This document shows positions 30,909 to 43,149 of a DNA stretch of 64,000 nt, one piece after another. Source of the stretch: Paenibacillus wynnii (lineage in GTDB: Bacteria > Bacillota > Bacilli > Paenibacillales > Paenibacillaceae). Within the stretch, counting starts at the first letter, position 1; every line of letters starts with the position of its first letter. Below the pieces are notes generated by a model. It was not told where the DNA came from. It saw only the letters and a program-made list of their open reading frames with translations, and did no database searches. Both the position numbers and the translations under genes were made by a program. The DNA lies in NCBI RefSeq assembly GCF_000757885.1, contig NZ_JQCR01000002.1:1-64000 (forward strand), read 5' to 3'.

Positions 30909-32669
30909 TCACTCCCCTTCTGTTCCAGTGTCTCTGGCCAGATAATCTGCGTACTGGATCCGATAGACATCCTGATAAGGACCCGGTATCCGGATAAGTT
31001 CATTGTGTGTTCCTTGTTGTATCACACGACCCTCTTCTAACACAATGATCTGATCCGCATGACGGAGTGAAGATATCCGGTGTGCGATAATCAGGGTTGT
31101 GCGGTCGCGCATGACCTCTTGGAAACCTGCCTGAATCTCATGTTCTGTTTCCATATCTACTGCGCTTGTGGCATCATCAAGGATAAGAATCCGGGGATTC
31201 TTCAAAAGTGCTCTCGCGATAGCGATACGCTGTTTTTGTCCGCCCGACAAGCCCATTCCCCGCTCTCCTACAACCGTATCATAGCCGTGAGGCATTTCCA
31301 TGATGAACTCATGTGCTTTTGCCAGCTGGGCGGCCCGGATAATCTCCTCTATCGTCACATTCTTAAGACCATAGGATATATTGTTACGGATGGAGGAAGA
31401 GAATAGGAAGGTCTCCTGAAATACAGTAGCAATCTGCGAGCGCAGACTGTGAACACTGTATTCTCTGATATCAACACCATCCAGCTTTATGCTTCCTGAG
31501 TTTACGTCGTAGGCACGCATCATCAGCTGCGTAACCGTCGACTTGCCTGAACCGGTACCTCCTAGGAATCCTATGACCGAACCCGGTGCAGCTTCAAAAT
31601 GTATATCTGTTACTGCAGGCAATTTATTCCCGTAAGCAAAAGTAACATGATCAAAAACTACATGTCCTTGCACCGTAGAGGATTCTAGCTCGCGTGCGCT
31701 TTCCTTATCCTCCACGTCAATTCTCTGGTTAAGCACCTCAAGTACCCGTTCACCGGAAGCCTTGGACTGTGTATAGTTATTAATATGAAAGCCCAGCCCC
31801 CATATCGGTCCAATAATGTACCAGATTAAGCTGAAAAAGGCCACTAATTCCCCGAGCGACATTTTATCATGAATGACAAGTGTACCTCCGACTCCCAGCA
31901 GAATCGCTATACTAACCGAGGCCAGAAGCTCCATCACCGGAAAAAACTTACTCCACAGCTCCGCAGCAAAAATCTGATTATTCTTGTAACGTTCATTTCG
32001 ATGGGAGAATTTCTCTACTTCATAATCTTCGCGGGCAAATGACTTCACCGTCCGCACACCCGTTACATTCTCCTGAACCGCCGTAGTTAAGGCGCTCAGC
32101 GCCATACGCATCTCCTGAAAGGCCGGATGAATTTTGGATTCAAACCGTAAAGCTACCCCAGCCAGAAAAGGCATTGTAATTAAAGTGACCAATGTAAGCT
32201 GCCAGTTAAGTGTGAACATCATGATAGACCCAAAAGCCACCATAAAAAAGACGTTAAGAAGTTGCGCAAATCCAAAGCCGATAAATAAGCGAATGGCTTC
32301 CAGATCCCCAGTCAGCCGGGACATCAAATCCCCCGTTTTAGCCGTATCATAATAACGAAAAGACAGAAACTGCAGCTTCTCATAACAGGCATTGCGCAGC
32401 CGGTATGCAAGGAAATTCCCCAGTCTGCCTCCAAAGAATCCATGTGTGAACTGTAAACAGGCTTTAATGAAGATTACCCCGAGTACACTGAGAGCCAAGA
32501 ACGGAACCTCTGTAAAGTTGCGGGGAATAATGACATCATCGATGAGCTTTCTTAATAAATTGGGGATGATTAATCCCACTGCTGTTGCGGCAGCCAAGCA
32601 TAATATCGAAAGAATCAAAAAATGTAGCTTCTCCCGGTAAAAGCCCCGCAGTTGCCTGAGAACTTCCAT
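30909..32669 (-). CDS. ABC exporter subunit (YfiB-like)
   Basis: A 586-residue half-transporter: six membrane helices (about 15-310) and an ATPase domain with Walker A GGTGSGKST, signature LSGGQ and Walker B ILILDDATSAVD. The Asp in place of catalytic Glu marks the inactive site, complementing the degenerate LSMGQ of the partner, so the pair has one consensus and one degenerate ATP site, as in known heterodimeric exporters. The start ATG at 32669 follows AAGGAGG. It is first in the two-gene operon. Confidence 0.88.
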   Translation of the reverse strand: MEVLRQLRGFYREKLHFLILSILCLAAATAVGLIIPNLLRKLIDDVIIPRNFTEVPFLALSVLGVIFIKACLQFTHGFFGGRLGNFLAYRLRNACYEKLQFLSFRYYDTAKTGDLMSRLTGDLEAIRLFIGFGFAQLLNVFFMVAFGSIMMFTLNWQLTLVTLITMPFLAGVALRFESKIHPAFQEMRMALSALTTAVQENVTGVRTVKSFAREDYEVEKFSHRNERYKNNQIFAAELWSKFFPVMELLASVSIAILLGVGGTLVIHDKMSLGELVAFFSLIWYIIGPIWGLGFHINNYTQSKASGERVLEVLNQRIDVEDKESARELESSTVQGHVVFDHVTFAYGNKLPAVTDIHFEAAPGSVIGFLGGTGSGKSTVTQLMMRAYDVNSGSIKLDGVDIREYSVHSLRSQIATVFQETFLFSSSIRNNISYGLKNVTIEEIIRAAQLAKAHEFIMEMPHGYDTVVGERGMGLSGGQKQRIAIARALLKNPRILILDDATSAVDMETEHEIQAGFQEVMRDRTTLIIAHRISSLRHADQIIVLEEGRVIQQGTHNELIRIPGPYQDVYRIQYADYLARDTGTEGE

Positions 32670-33031
32670 CTCTCTCCTCCTTAAAGCTTTACGAATTAAA
32701 AATTTGGTTTCGTAAGCATCGCTTTTTTAGCGCTTCCATTTTAGTGACTTTAAGCAGTTTATCATCCATAATTTAATGCGGCAAAGGGGAGAATTGATCA
32801 TTTTTCCCTTTATTGCCGACAAATCAGCGTTCTTAGTAAGGTAAACGGATGCCCATATCTTCAAATGCTTCTAATTACTCGCAAATGCTTTTGAATTAAC
32901 AATGGACTTAATCCAACTATGGATTACTTCAATCACCACTACCCTGAATAAGGGTTTTCTACATAATATTTCAATAATTTAGCGGAGGAAGTAACGGTAT
33001 ATTTTTATGTGCCAAGCAATTTACTTGAAAC
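32670..33031. other. Gene-free stretch between exporter operon and catalase remnant
   Basis: A 360-base stretch without a supported gene. On the leftward strand TGGAAGCGCTAAAA near 32731-32744 resembles a cre (CcpA) site about 65 bases before the exporter start. GCGGAGGAAG near 32980 looks like a ribosome site without a usable frame behind it. Nothing else was recognised. Confidence 0.4.
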
Positions 33032-33647
33032 GTGAGAATAAACATCAATATTCAAACTATAGACGGGGATGGTATGTATAAGGATTTGCTGATGGATACT
33101 GCTACAGAAGAACTGGCCCAAGGAGAAATGCTGGCCACCATGATTGCAAGATTGCTCGACAATGCACCCTTGGAACTCAAGGTATACGATTGCCAGCGGG
33201 AACCTGCTTGCAGATTTCAGAGCTAATCTGAATGCAGAATCCCAAGGAAGGCTTCAAGTCGCCAGACTCTATAAAATGACTTGTGACAGAGGCGTAAGAG
33301 ATATGCTCTCTTGGCTACTCGCACGTGACACCATGCATCAGAATCAATGGATAGCCGCCATTCGGGATTTAGAATCAAAAGAAGGGGTTGTTGTCCCTTC
33401 AACCTTCCCACGGGAATGCGAGAAGCAGGATGTGTCACATGTTCTCTTCAATTTCTCACGGGGTGAGGAAAGCGCTAAAGGCCCGTGGGCCCATAGACGG
33501 AGTCCAGACGGTGCGACCTTCCAATATGTCTCACAGCCACAGCCTCTGGCACCGGAGCCCCACTTGCCACCAGCTCCACCTTACTTTTATGACGCTCCAC
33601 CCCAAGTTTTGCGTTTTGTCAACTCTCCTACCCAACCTCCTATGTAA
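33032..33647 (+). pseudogene. Manganese catalase (YjqC-like), deleted and frameshifted
   Basis: One frame (33073-33180) reads MYKDLLMDTATEEL ... MLATMIARLLDNAPLELK; another (from 33177) reads YTIASGNLLADFRANLNAES and on through ARDTMHQNQWIAAI to the Pro-rich end at 33647. Both match the YjqC/manganese-catalase family, but the first 60 or so residues and about 70 residues in the middle are absent, and the halves are in different frames. The metal ligand HxxM region is altered (EELAQGEM where EELxHxEM is expected). This is a dead gene. Confidence 0.85.
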
Positions 33648-33825
33648 AATATAAATACACCATCAAAGGATCTCCTCTTGGTGGTGTGTTTTTTGTTATG
33701 CCTACTTTAATTCTTAAAATAGTTCACCAACCCATCGCCCGGTGCATAAATAAATACATAGAACTTCAAAAGAAAATTTGATATTAGGTGATCAATCAAA
33801 GATTGCTATTCGTTCATAGGAGAGT

Positions 33826-34071
33826 GTGGAGCAAATGAAGAATGATAAATTGAAGCCGGGACAAAGGGTGCAGATCTCCAAAGGGCATAAGAGCGGATTA
33901 GGTGGAAGACAGGGTACAGTGGTAGCACTTGGCATGCAAGAAGAACAGAGCAAGGCCCAGATTTCGGTTGCAGGTAGCAAAGAACCGATGAAAGTCTTCA
34001 TTGAGCTTGACTCGTTGGAGGAATTGAAGTCCGACACACTGCCCCCTGGATGGTTAGAGTTCTATATATAA
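33826..34071 (+). CDS. Small hypothetical KOW/SH3-like protein
   Basis: An 81-residue protein (from GTG 33826, or 78 residues from ATG 33835). KLKPGQRVQISKGHKSGLGGRQGTVVALG is like the KOW/SH3 folds of ribosomal and nucleic-acid-binding proteins. It ends LPPGWLEFYI. AGGAG at 33815 is close to the GTG and 12 bases from the ATG, so the start is uncertain. It is followed by a strong terminator. Function unknown. Confidence 0.7.
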   Translation: MEQMKNDKLKPGQRVQISKGHKSGLGGRQGTVVALGMQEEQSKAQISVAGSKEPMKVFIELDSLEELKSDTLPPGWLEFYI

Positions 34072-34083
34072 CCAAACAAAACA

Positions 34084-34133
34084 AAGGGAGGTCCCGCGCG
34101 AGCCATCAAAATGGCTGCCGTGGGACCTCCCTT
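34084..34133 (+). terminator. Strong terminator after the KOW-like gene
   Basis: AAGGGAGGTCCC and GGGACCTCCCTT form a perfect 12-base stem, with an inner AGCCAT/ATGGCT hairpin. It starts 12 bases after the stop at 34071. Confidence 0.85.
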
Positions 34134-34180
34134 ACTTATGTTGAAGATTATAAACTGGACTTATGCTAAGGTCTATATAA

Positions 34181-34360
34181 ATGGTTATGCAAAGAGGTCT
34201 ACTGCACAAAAAGGCCTTTTATGGTGTAGCTCAGCAATTGGTTAAAGACGAGGACACGGGTTTTGTACATCTGAAACCGAGTTTACGCGCTAAGGTACGT
34301 ACGAGGAACTAGACAAGATCTGGGTTGCTACGCAATTCAGTATTCACAGAGTTTATAGGG
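34181..34360 (+). pseudogene. ATP-dependent DNA ligase, C-terminal remnant
   Basis: FYGVAQQLVKDEDTGFVHL then KPSLRAKVRTRN, then TAG, then TRSGLLRNSVFTEFI in the same frame. This matches the end of ATP-dependent DNA ligases of the Ku/LigD kind in Bacillales, where a Trp stands at the stop position (TGG to TAG). Only about 60 residues remain, without start or ribosome site. The match rests on recall of the motif and is moderately sure. Confidence 0.5.
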
Positions 34361-34437
34361 TTACTCCTTGGGCGGCTCTGCTATGTCCAAAGAACCGCAG
34401 TCTGCGATTTAGGCTTCTCTAGTGAGAGAAGAGTCCT

Positions 34438-34890
34438 CTATATAATATCCAAAGAAAACCATGACTCATTCAACCCACGAGAGTTTCCTAATATTAACGG
34501 GTTCTCATGACCTGCAATATATAACTGTTGAAGGTCTAGTTCGAACTTAATCTCATTAAGGACACTTTTTAAACCAGGAACCCACAACAAGGTATCTTGG
34601 CGGATGTAGTTCAAAACCAATTCATAACTACGCTCAAACTTTTCAATATTTGGGCTATTATCTTTTCTCAGTACTGTGCGTACCCTATCTGCTAATTCCA
34701 TGTAATCAGCATCAATATGCTCTTGTTTATTAATAACTGCTGGTTTTAATTTTGACCATGCGTATGCTCCACCAGCTACTACTTCTTCCGACCCTTCTAC
34801 ATATTCAATGCATGAATCATCATTAATAAAAGCATTAATCCGATCCTCTAAGCCTTTGAATGCTTGAACGAGCGTTAATAATTTCCTCAA
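34438..34890 (-). CDS. Hypothetical helical protein
   Basis: A 150-residue protein starting at TTG (34890) eight bases after GGGGG. It is mostly helical (VQAFKGLEDRINAFIND; ADYMELADRVRTVLRKD; SVLNEIKFELDLQQLYIAG). No signal peptide, membrane segment or known motif. It sits among mobile-element scraps, so it may be accessory cargo. Confidence 0.55.
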   Translation of the reverse strand: MRKLLTLVQAFKGLEDRINAFINDDSCIEYVEGSEEVVAGGAYAWSKLKPAVINKQEHIDADYMELADRVRTVLRKDNSPNIEKFERSYELVLNYIRQDTLLWVPGLKSVLNEIKFELDLQQLYIAGHENPLILGNSRGLNESWFSLDII

Positions 34891-35097
34891 AAAAGAAACC
34901 CCCTAATGAATAGCTTACCTGCTTTATAATTGCCTCAGTTAGCCATCACACTATTTTGTGATTCCAGTATATCGCATTTTGAAACATAAATAAATTATAT
35001 AAATTTCACCTAAAGTCAGAATTCTATAATCATAATTGGTTTGAAGAATCGACGAAAGGGTATTATACATTAGTACATATGAAGGAGTTGTTCATTC

Positions 35098-35322
35098 ATG
35101 CACGAGACAGAGATCAACTCGATTTTAAATACCAATGATTCCTTACGATTTCATCTGATCAGTGGTGAGAATTATATCGGTAGATTTGATAGAGACGAGC
35201 CGACCGGATATATAAGATTAGTTGGCTTGAGCATATCATTCCCGATTTGGTCGATTAAATGCGTCCAGTCAATTCCTATAAAATACACCGTCAGTCATAC
35301 TGTTCAAAACCCCATTTTATAG
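35098..35322 (+). CDS. Small hypothetical Sm/SH3-like protein
   Basis: A 74-residue protein. LRFHLISGENYIGRFDRDEPTGYIRL and SFPIWSIKCV form a strand pattern like small Sm or SH3 barrels. AAGGAG lies nine bases before the ATG. It is within the decayed island and its family is not recognised. Confidence 0.6.
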   Translation: MHETEINSILNTNDSLRFHLISGENYIGRFDRDEPTGYIRLVGLSISFPIWSIKCVQSIPIKYTVSHTVQNPIL

Positions 35323-35338
35323 ATATTGAAAAAAGACT

Positions 35339-35465
35339 CTAGGCTATAAGCTGCTTCCGGCACTCTACCGGAGGCAGCTTATTTAGTTTATGTTGCGGAC
35401 GATGTTTGTTGTTAAAGTGGATGTATTCCTCAATTCTCCTTTGTGAGTCGTTCATACTTCGGATA
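35339..35465 (-). pseudogene. IS3-family transposase, C-terminal remnant
   Basis: Read leftward, SMNDSQRRIEEYIHFNNKHR then LNKLPPVECRKQLIA ends at TAG 35339. EEYIHFxNxxR ... LNxLxPVExRxQ is the end of IS3/IS150-type OrfB transposases. About 40 codons remain. Confidence 0.75.
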
Positions 35466-35499
35466 TCATATAGCATCTGCTATCTTTCAGGGCCGTTTA

Positions 35500-35699
35500 T
35501 GAATTATCAGGAAGAGTACGCAGAGCAGCCCACGCTTTGTGTCATGACCATGAATACCATTTTTTTGAAGCTGGGACAAATAAAAAATACGTGTCCGAGT
35601 GCCTTGGACACAAGAGTGTCAAGATCATTGCGGACACGTATCTATTACTGAAAAAATTGGAGATAATGCTCTTACACTCTACGAAAACTACGTAAAATA
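35500..35699 (+). pseudogene. Tyrosine recombinase (phage integrase), C-terminal remnant
   Basis: FEAGTNKKYVSECLGHKSVK then IIADTYLLL in one frame, continuing in the next frame as TEKIGDNALTLYENYVK to a TAA at 35699. LGHKS and ADTY with the catalytic Tyr are the conserved end of tyrosine integrases. A frameshift near 35650 and loss of the N-terminal part show decay. Confidence 0.75.
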
Positions 35700-35762
35700 A
35701 GCAAACCGAACAAAAACCGGACAAAGCCATCTTCGAGCACCGAAAAACACATTTAAATCATG

Positions 35763-37160
35763 TTAACCGATCGAACCTTCCATCTCGAACTTGATGAGAC
35801 GGTTCATCTCTACCGCATATTCCATCGGCAGCTCTTTGGTGAAGGGTTCAATGAAGCCCATTACGATCATTTGCGTTGCTTCGGCTTCTGTAAGACCACG
35901 GCTCATGAGATAGAACAGCTGCTCCTCGGAAACCTTGGAGACCGTCGCTTCATGTTCCAGTGTAATGTTATCGTTCATGATCTCATTATAAGGAATCGTA
36001 TCCGAAGTGGACTGGTTATCCATAATGAGGGTATCGCATTTAATGTTTGATTTTGCTCCATCAGCTTGACGGCCGAAGGAAGCGAGACCCCGGTAAGTTA
36101 CCTTACCGCCATGTTTACTGATCGACTTCGAGATAATTGTAGAAGTCGTGTCCGGAGCCAAGTGAATCATCTTGGCGCCTGCATCCTGATGCTGGCCTTT
36201 GCCGGCTACGGCAATAGAAAGCACAGAACCTTTGGCTCCGCGGCCCTTGAGCACTACCGCAGGGTATTTCATGGTCAGCTTGGAACCGATGTTGCCGTCA
36301 ACCCATTCCATTGTGGCGTTTTCTTCTGCAACCGCACGTTTGGTAACGAGGTTGTAGATGTTTGGTGCCCAGTTCTGAATGGTGGTATAACGAACGCGTG
36401 CATTTTTCATACACAGGATTTCTACTACTGCGCTATGCAGGGAATTCGTGCTGTAGATTGGTGCTGTACAACCCTCTACGTAATGTACGAAGCTGTCCTC
36501 ATCGGCCAAAATCAGAGTACGCTCGAATTGTCCCATGTTCTCGGAGTTAATACGGAAGTAAGCTTGCAAAGGCACTTCGCATTTCACACCTTTTGGAACA
36601 TAGATGAAGCTTCCGCCTGACCATACAGCGCTATTCAATGCGGCAAATTTATTATCAGTCGGAGGGATAATCGTTCCGAAAAACTTTCTGAAAAGTTCCG
36701 GATGATCGCGCAGTGCACTATCGGTGTCTGTAAAGATAACCCCTTGATCTTCAAGGTTCTTTTGCATGCTGTGGTATACAACCTCGGACTCGTATTGAGC
36801 CGAGACACCAGCAAGGAACTTCTGCTCCGCTTCCGGAATACCAAGCTTATCAAAAGTCTCTTTAATTTCAGAAGGGACTTCCTCCCATGTCTTTCCTTGT
36901 TTCTCGGATGGTCTTACATAATATTGAATATCCTCGAAATCCAGATCATCCATGTTGCCGCCCCATGTAGGCATCGGCATCTTGCGGAATTGTTCCAGTG
37001 ATTTCAGGCGGAAATCAAGCATCCACTGGGGTTCATTCTTGATTGCTGAGATTTCTTTAACAATTTCGGCCGTCAATCCTTTACCAGACTGGAATATCGA
37101 CTTGTGCTCATCCCGGAACCCGTACTGGTATTCCTCCATATCAGGCGCTTTCTTAGCCAT
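35763..37160 (-). CDS. sufB: Fe-S cluster scaffold SufB
   Basis: A 465-residue SufB ([20 protein letters not shown] ...), the scaffold of the SufBCD complex on which clusters are built. Typical segments are [38 protein letters not shown] and [26 protein letters not shown] lies eight bases before the ATG at 37160, so the longer frame from 37265 is not used. It is last in sufCDSUB. Cluster assembly occurs in the cytoplasm and in Bacillales is essential. Confidence 0.96.
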   Translation of the reverse strand: MAKKAPDMEEYQYGFRDEHKSIFQSGKGLTAEIVKEISAIKNEPQWMLDFRLKSLEQFRKMPMPTWGGNMDDLDFEDIQYYVRPSEKQGKTWEEVPSEIKETFDKLGIPEAEQKFLAGVSAQYESEVVYHSMQKNLEDQGVIFTDTDSALRDHPELFRKFFGTIIPPTDNKFAALNSAVWSGGSFIYVPKGVKCEVPLQAYFRINSENMGQFERTLILADEDSFVHYVEGCTAPIYSTNSLHSAVVEILCMKNARVRYTTIQNWAPNIYNLVTKRAVAEENATMEWVDGNIGSKLTMKYPAVVLKGRGAKGSVLSIAVAGKGQHQDAGAKMIHLAPDTTSTIISKSISKHGGKVTYRGLASFGRQADGAKSNIKCDTLIMDNQSTSDTIPYNEIMNDNITLEHEATVSKVSEEQLFYLMSRGLTEAEATQMIVMGFIEPFTKELPMEYAVEMNRLIKFEMEGSIG

Positions 37161-37201
37161 GGTGTCAGCCTCCTTGTTTCTTCTGTTATTTTGAGTAGCT
37201 G

Positions 37202-40141
<2,940 letters not shown>

Positions 40142-40168
40142 AAATGGTCTCCTCCTTCCCGGCGTCTT

Positions 40169-40951
40169 TTAAGCGTCCTGCCCTACGGTTTCATCTTCAA
40201 TTCCTAGTTCCTCTTTAATCCATTCGTAACCTTCTTCTTCCAGACGCTGAGCCAGCTCAGGGCCACCGGATTTCACGATTCTGCCTTGCATCATAACATG
40301 CACGAAATCAGGCTTAATATAGTTCAGCAAACGCTGGTAGTGGGTAATAATAAGGAAGCCGCGATCTTCATTGCGCATGGAGTTCACGCCGTCGGCTACA
40401 ATCCTCAAAGCATCAATATCCAGACCGGAGTCAATTTCGTCCAAAATAACGATCTTAGGATCAAGCATCATCATTTGCAGGATTTCATTACGTTTTTTCT
40501 CCCCGCCGGAGAAGCCTTCATTCAAATAGCGGTGTAGAAACTCAGGATTCATCTCCAGTTCCTTCATCTTCGCTTCCATCTGACGGATAAACCGGATCAG
40601 AGAAATTTCACTGCCCTCTTCACGACGGGAATTGATTGCGCTACGAAGAAAATCGGAATTCGTTACTCCTGAAATTTCACTTGGATACTGCATGGCCAGG
40701 AATAGACCGGCGCGTGCGCGTTCGTCAACAGCCATTTCCAGAAGATCTTCACCTTCGAGGGTAGCTGTGCCTTCTGTAACTTCATATTTAGGATGTCCCA
40801 TAAGAGCGGATGCCAAAGTACTTTTACCTGTTCCGTTGGGTCCCATGATGGCGTGGATTTCTCCGCCCTTCATTTGAAGGTTGATTCCCTTCAAGATCTC
40901 TTTTCCTTCAATGCTTGCTTTCAGTCCCTCAATGACAAAATCTGCTGCCAT
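40169..40951 (-). CDS. sufC: Suf ATPase SufC
   Basis: A 260-residue ABC-type ATPase. Walker A GPNGTGKST is at residues 37-45; the family-specific signature FSGGEKKRNEILQMM and KIVILDEIDSGLD follow. SufC drives shape changes of SufB-SufD during cluster assembly. The start is ATG 40951 (MAADFVIEGL) with GGAGGG 10 bases upstream. It is first in the operon. Confidence 0.96.
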   Translation of the reverse strand: MAADFVIEGLKASIEGKEILKGINLQMKGGEIHAIMGPNGTGKSTLASALMGHPKYEVTEGTATLEGEDLLEMAVDERARAGLFLAMQYPSEISGVTNSDFLRSAINSRREEGSEISLIRFIRQMEAKMKELEMNPEFLHRYLNEGFSGGEKKRNEILQMMMLDPKIVILDEIDSGLDIDALRIVADGVNSMRNEDRGFLIITHYQRLLNYIKPDFVHVMMQGRIVKSGGPELAQRLEEEGYEWIKEELGIEDETVGQDA

Positions 40952-41054
40952 AATTAGTATTCCCTCCAATGATCGATTTGCGGATTCTAAAGCCTAGTTT
41001 TGTATTGTAACAGGGTAAACCCTGAATGCCAGCACAATTAGTTTTTTTATTAGA

Positions 41055-41101
41055 TAATAATTATTATAAAGTGTATTTGACTGATTATCAATGATTCTCA
41101 T
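41055..41101 (-). promoter_or_regulatory. suf operon promoter with Fur-like and PerR-like boxes
   Basis: Leftward: TTGATA (41091-41086), a 17-base spacer and TATAAT (41068-41063). TTATAATAATTATTA (41069-41055) covers the -10 and matches the PerR box TTATAATnATTATAA at 13 of 14 fixed bases. TGAGAATCATTGATAATCA (41100-41082) covers the -35 and resembles a Fur box. About 110 bases remain to sufC as a 5' leader. Confidence 0.65.
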
Positions 41102-41180
41102 TAAGTTTATTACAAACTGCTTATTTTTACAAATATCTATTTTCGTTCGGAATACACTCAAAGGCCTTATATTAGAGGCA

Positions 41181-41747
41181 TTAAATCGCCTTTTTGATTT
41201 CAATACATAAAGCCTCGAACTCCTCGTCATCAAGAACCGGCTTCATTGGTCTGAGTTCAGGTGGTGGACTTAGTTCAATCCATGATCGACAACCGGAATA
41301 TTCCGGGAGTACCTCGATCTCCGAAGGCTCTTCTAAGGTATATACTCGAAGCAGCAGCACATGAAGCGGCTCTTTGGCTTTCCAGCGTAACCGTTCGGCA
41401 GCCAATCCCTCACTCCACATATGATAAGGAGACAGTTTCTCCAGCTGTTCGAGATCACGGATTTCAAGATCTGCCGCCACTTCCGCATAAACGGTAAGCT
41501 TGACTGTGAGTGCATTTGGTTCAAAGCCACTTAAGGATTGCTCCACAAAATGCCGATCCTGCTCCTTCACTAATTCAGGCCGTTGATGCTCGTAGGTAGG
41601 ATACAGATAAAAGGAATCACTTTTTAGTTCAAAACGTCTAGTCTCCTCCTTAATTCCGCCCTTACGTAATAGTATGACTTGTCTACCCTCTGCAAGAACC
41701 TTTATCGTGGAGTCCCATTCCTTCAGAGCTACAGAATTAACTTTCAT
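41181..41747 (-). CDS. DUF1802 family protein
   Basis: A 188-residue protein. VALKEWDSTIKVLAEGRQV and ILLRKGGIKEETRRFELK, with SFYLYPTYEHQ, are the marks of DUF1802. Function is unknown. It is divergent in spacing from suf (same strand, 80 bases upstream of the suf promoter) and has TATAAT in a TGATAATTATA context about 55 bases upstream of the ATG, where Fur-like control is conceivable. Confidence 0.82.
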   Translation of the reverse strand: MKVNSVALKEWDSTIKVLAEGRQVILLRKGGIKEETRRFELKSDSFYLYPTYEHQRPELVKEQDRHFVEQSLSGFEPNALTVKLTVYAEVAADLEIRDLEQLEKLSPYHMWSEGLAAERLRWKAKEPLHVLLLRVYTLEEPSEIEVLPEYSGCRSWIELSPPPELRPMKPVLDDEEFEALCIEIKKAI

Positions 41748-41834
41748 CGTAAGTATCCCCTTTCTTCTCCCAAGAATCCTAAAGAAATAAATGATAATTA
41801 TAGCGCTTGTTACTTAGAGATCACACTAAAATGC

Positions 41835-41861
41835 AAAAAATAAAGCCTCCGCACGGAGGCT
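41835..41861 (-). terminator. dps terminator
   Basis: On the leftward strand AGCCTCCG and CGGAGGCT pair around two bases and are followed by TTATTTTTTGC, about 40 bases after the dps stop. Confidence 0.8.
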
Positions 41862-41903
41862 CTATTGTCAAAGATCTAAAGTCCCAAAACAATGATCTTA
41901 TCC

Positions 41904-42365
41904 TTAACCGAGGAAAGAGCGAAGCATCCATTGATTCTTCTCCAGATCGCTGCGAATCCCGATAAACAAATCAGCCGTAGGCTGGTCGCCTGCTTCTTCC
42001 GCTACTTCAATGCCTTCTGTCAGCTCTTCAGATACCGTTGCGAAATCTTCAATAAGAGATTGAACCATCCCACGTGTATCTTCCTTGCCTGTTGCTTCCT
42101 GAATGGTTGCCAGTTCCAAATATTCCTTCATGGTAGCGACCGGTGAACCTTTAATGCTTAGGAGCCGCTCTGCCACTTCATCCATTTTAAGCGTAACATC
42201 ATCGTACAATTCTTCGAACTTGACGTGGAGGGAGAAGAATTGCTCCCCTTTTACATACCAGTGGTAATTGTGCAATTTAACGTACAATACGTTCAGGTTG
42301 GCAACCTGACGATTCAAAATTTGCTGCAATGAAGTTGTGTTCACTTTATTAGATGCTTTAGCCAT
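41904..42365 (-). CDS. dps: Dps-type ferritin (DNA-protecting miniferritin)
   Basis: A 153-residue Dps. KLHNYHWYVKGEQFFSLHVKFEELYDD carries the His, His, Asp and Glu ligands of the inter-subunit ferroxidase site; EVAERLLSIKGSPVATM follows as in the family. Twelve subunits form a shell that oxidises ferrous iron with peroxide. In Bacillus relatives this is PerR- or SigB-controlled; no clear PerR box was found directly upstream here. Confidence 0.93.
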   Translation of the reverse strand: MAKASNKVNTTSLQQILNRQVANLNVLYVKLHNYHWYVKGEQFFSLHVKFEELYDDVTLKMDEVAERLLSIKGSPVATMKEYLELATIQEATGKEDTRGMVQSLIEDFATVSEELTEGIEVAEEAGDQPTADLFIGIRSDLEKNQWMLRSFLG

Positions 42366-42586
42366 GATTTTATCCCATCCTTATTCATATTGTAGCCAGC
42401 TCTTTTCCCCGGCTCTGTACCTCTTATTCTATACTCATTTTACCCGCTACAGTACGAGCCGAAACAAGGGAACCCCAAGTGAAACCCAAGTGAAACCTTG
42501 CTATAAGCATGCTTACCTCACTTTATAGGATGAGCTAAGACGACATTCCTTATGCTCTGCATAATGACGCATCCTAAATTCTCTTC

Positions 42587-42610
42587 AAAAAAAAAGGCCC
42601 AGCGGGCCTT
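42587..42610 (-). terminator. yunC terminator
   Basis: Leftward: AAGGCCC, GC-rich turn, GGGCCTT, followed by TTTTTTTTT; 30 bases after the yunC stop. Confidence 0.8.
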
Positions 42611-42640
42611 AAGACACTTTTCAAATGTCGAAAATTGTTG

Positions 42641-42943
42641 TTACATCATTCTTAGCAAAGCGTCCGCTCCCGTCATGCCCGGTAGTATCCCCAGATTCTC
42701 TGCTTCTAAGGTGACCGACTCCAAAGGAGCGGCTAACAATTCAGGCAACGTACGTACACCCACCGCCCGCCCGGCAATGATATGCCGTTCTTTAAGACGT
42801 TCATTGAGAAGACCTACATCTAAAGCCCCGCACATAATATATCCCTTGCTGGTGCTGATCGTCAGCAGAGTTGTTTTGGGAAGCTTAACTTCAACTCCGA
42901 GGAAAATGTGATCACCCACCACAATTGGCTCCAGTGTAACCAA
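42641..42943 (-). CDS. yunC: YunC-like DUF1805 protein
   Basis: A 100-residue protein (MVTLEPIVVGDHIFLGVEVKLP ... KGYIMCGALDVGLLN ... AVGVRTLPELLAAP), matching DUF1805/YunC. It starts with TTG at 42943, seven bases after GGGAGGTG. Structure and function are known only in outline for B. subtilis YunC; no reaction is assigned. Its usual neighbour yunD is at 21724 here. Confidence 0.85.
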   Translation of the reverse strand: MVTLEPIVVGDHIFLGVEVKLPKTTLLTISTSKGYIMCGALDVGLLNERLKERHIIAGRAVGVRTLPELLAAPLESVTLEAENLGILPGMTGADALLRMM

Positions 42944-43149
42944 AATACAGCACCTCCCTATTTTCGCATTACACTCTATATAGATATGCCTTATCCCCTA
43001 TGGATGTGTGGATAGAGTTCTTAGAGCGAAAATACAATGGGGAGGCAAAAGTCCCATACTTTCCAAGGATTCTATATAATTTCCCCTTAATTAATGATAT
43101 AGTTTATAATAATTATTAGCAGTATTCTAACTGAAATGCTGGGGGATCT

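Noticed and set aside
33032..33647. Programmed frameshift in the catalase-like gene
   Set aside because: The middle of the protein is missing as well as the frame shifted, and the N-terminus is absent, so decay is the simpler reading.
40994..41233. Leftward 79-codon frame upstream of sufC
   Set aside because: It covers the suf promoter and leader; base composition is AT-rich and no ribosome site is seen.
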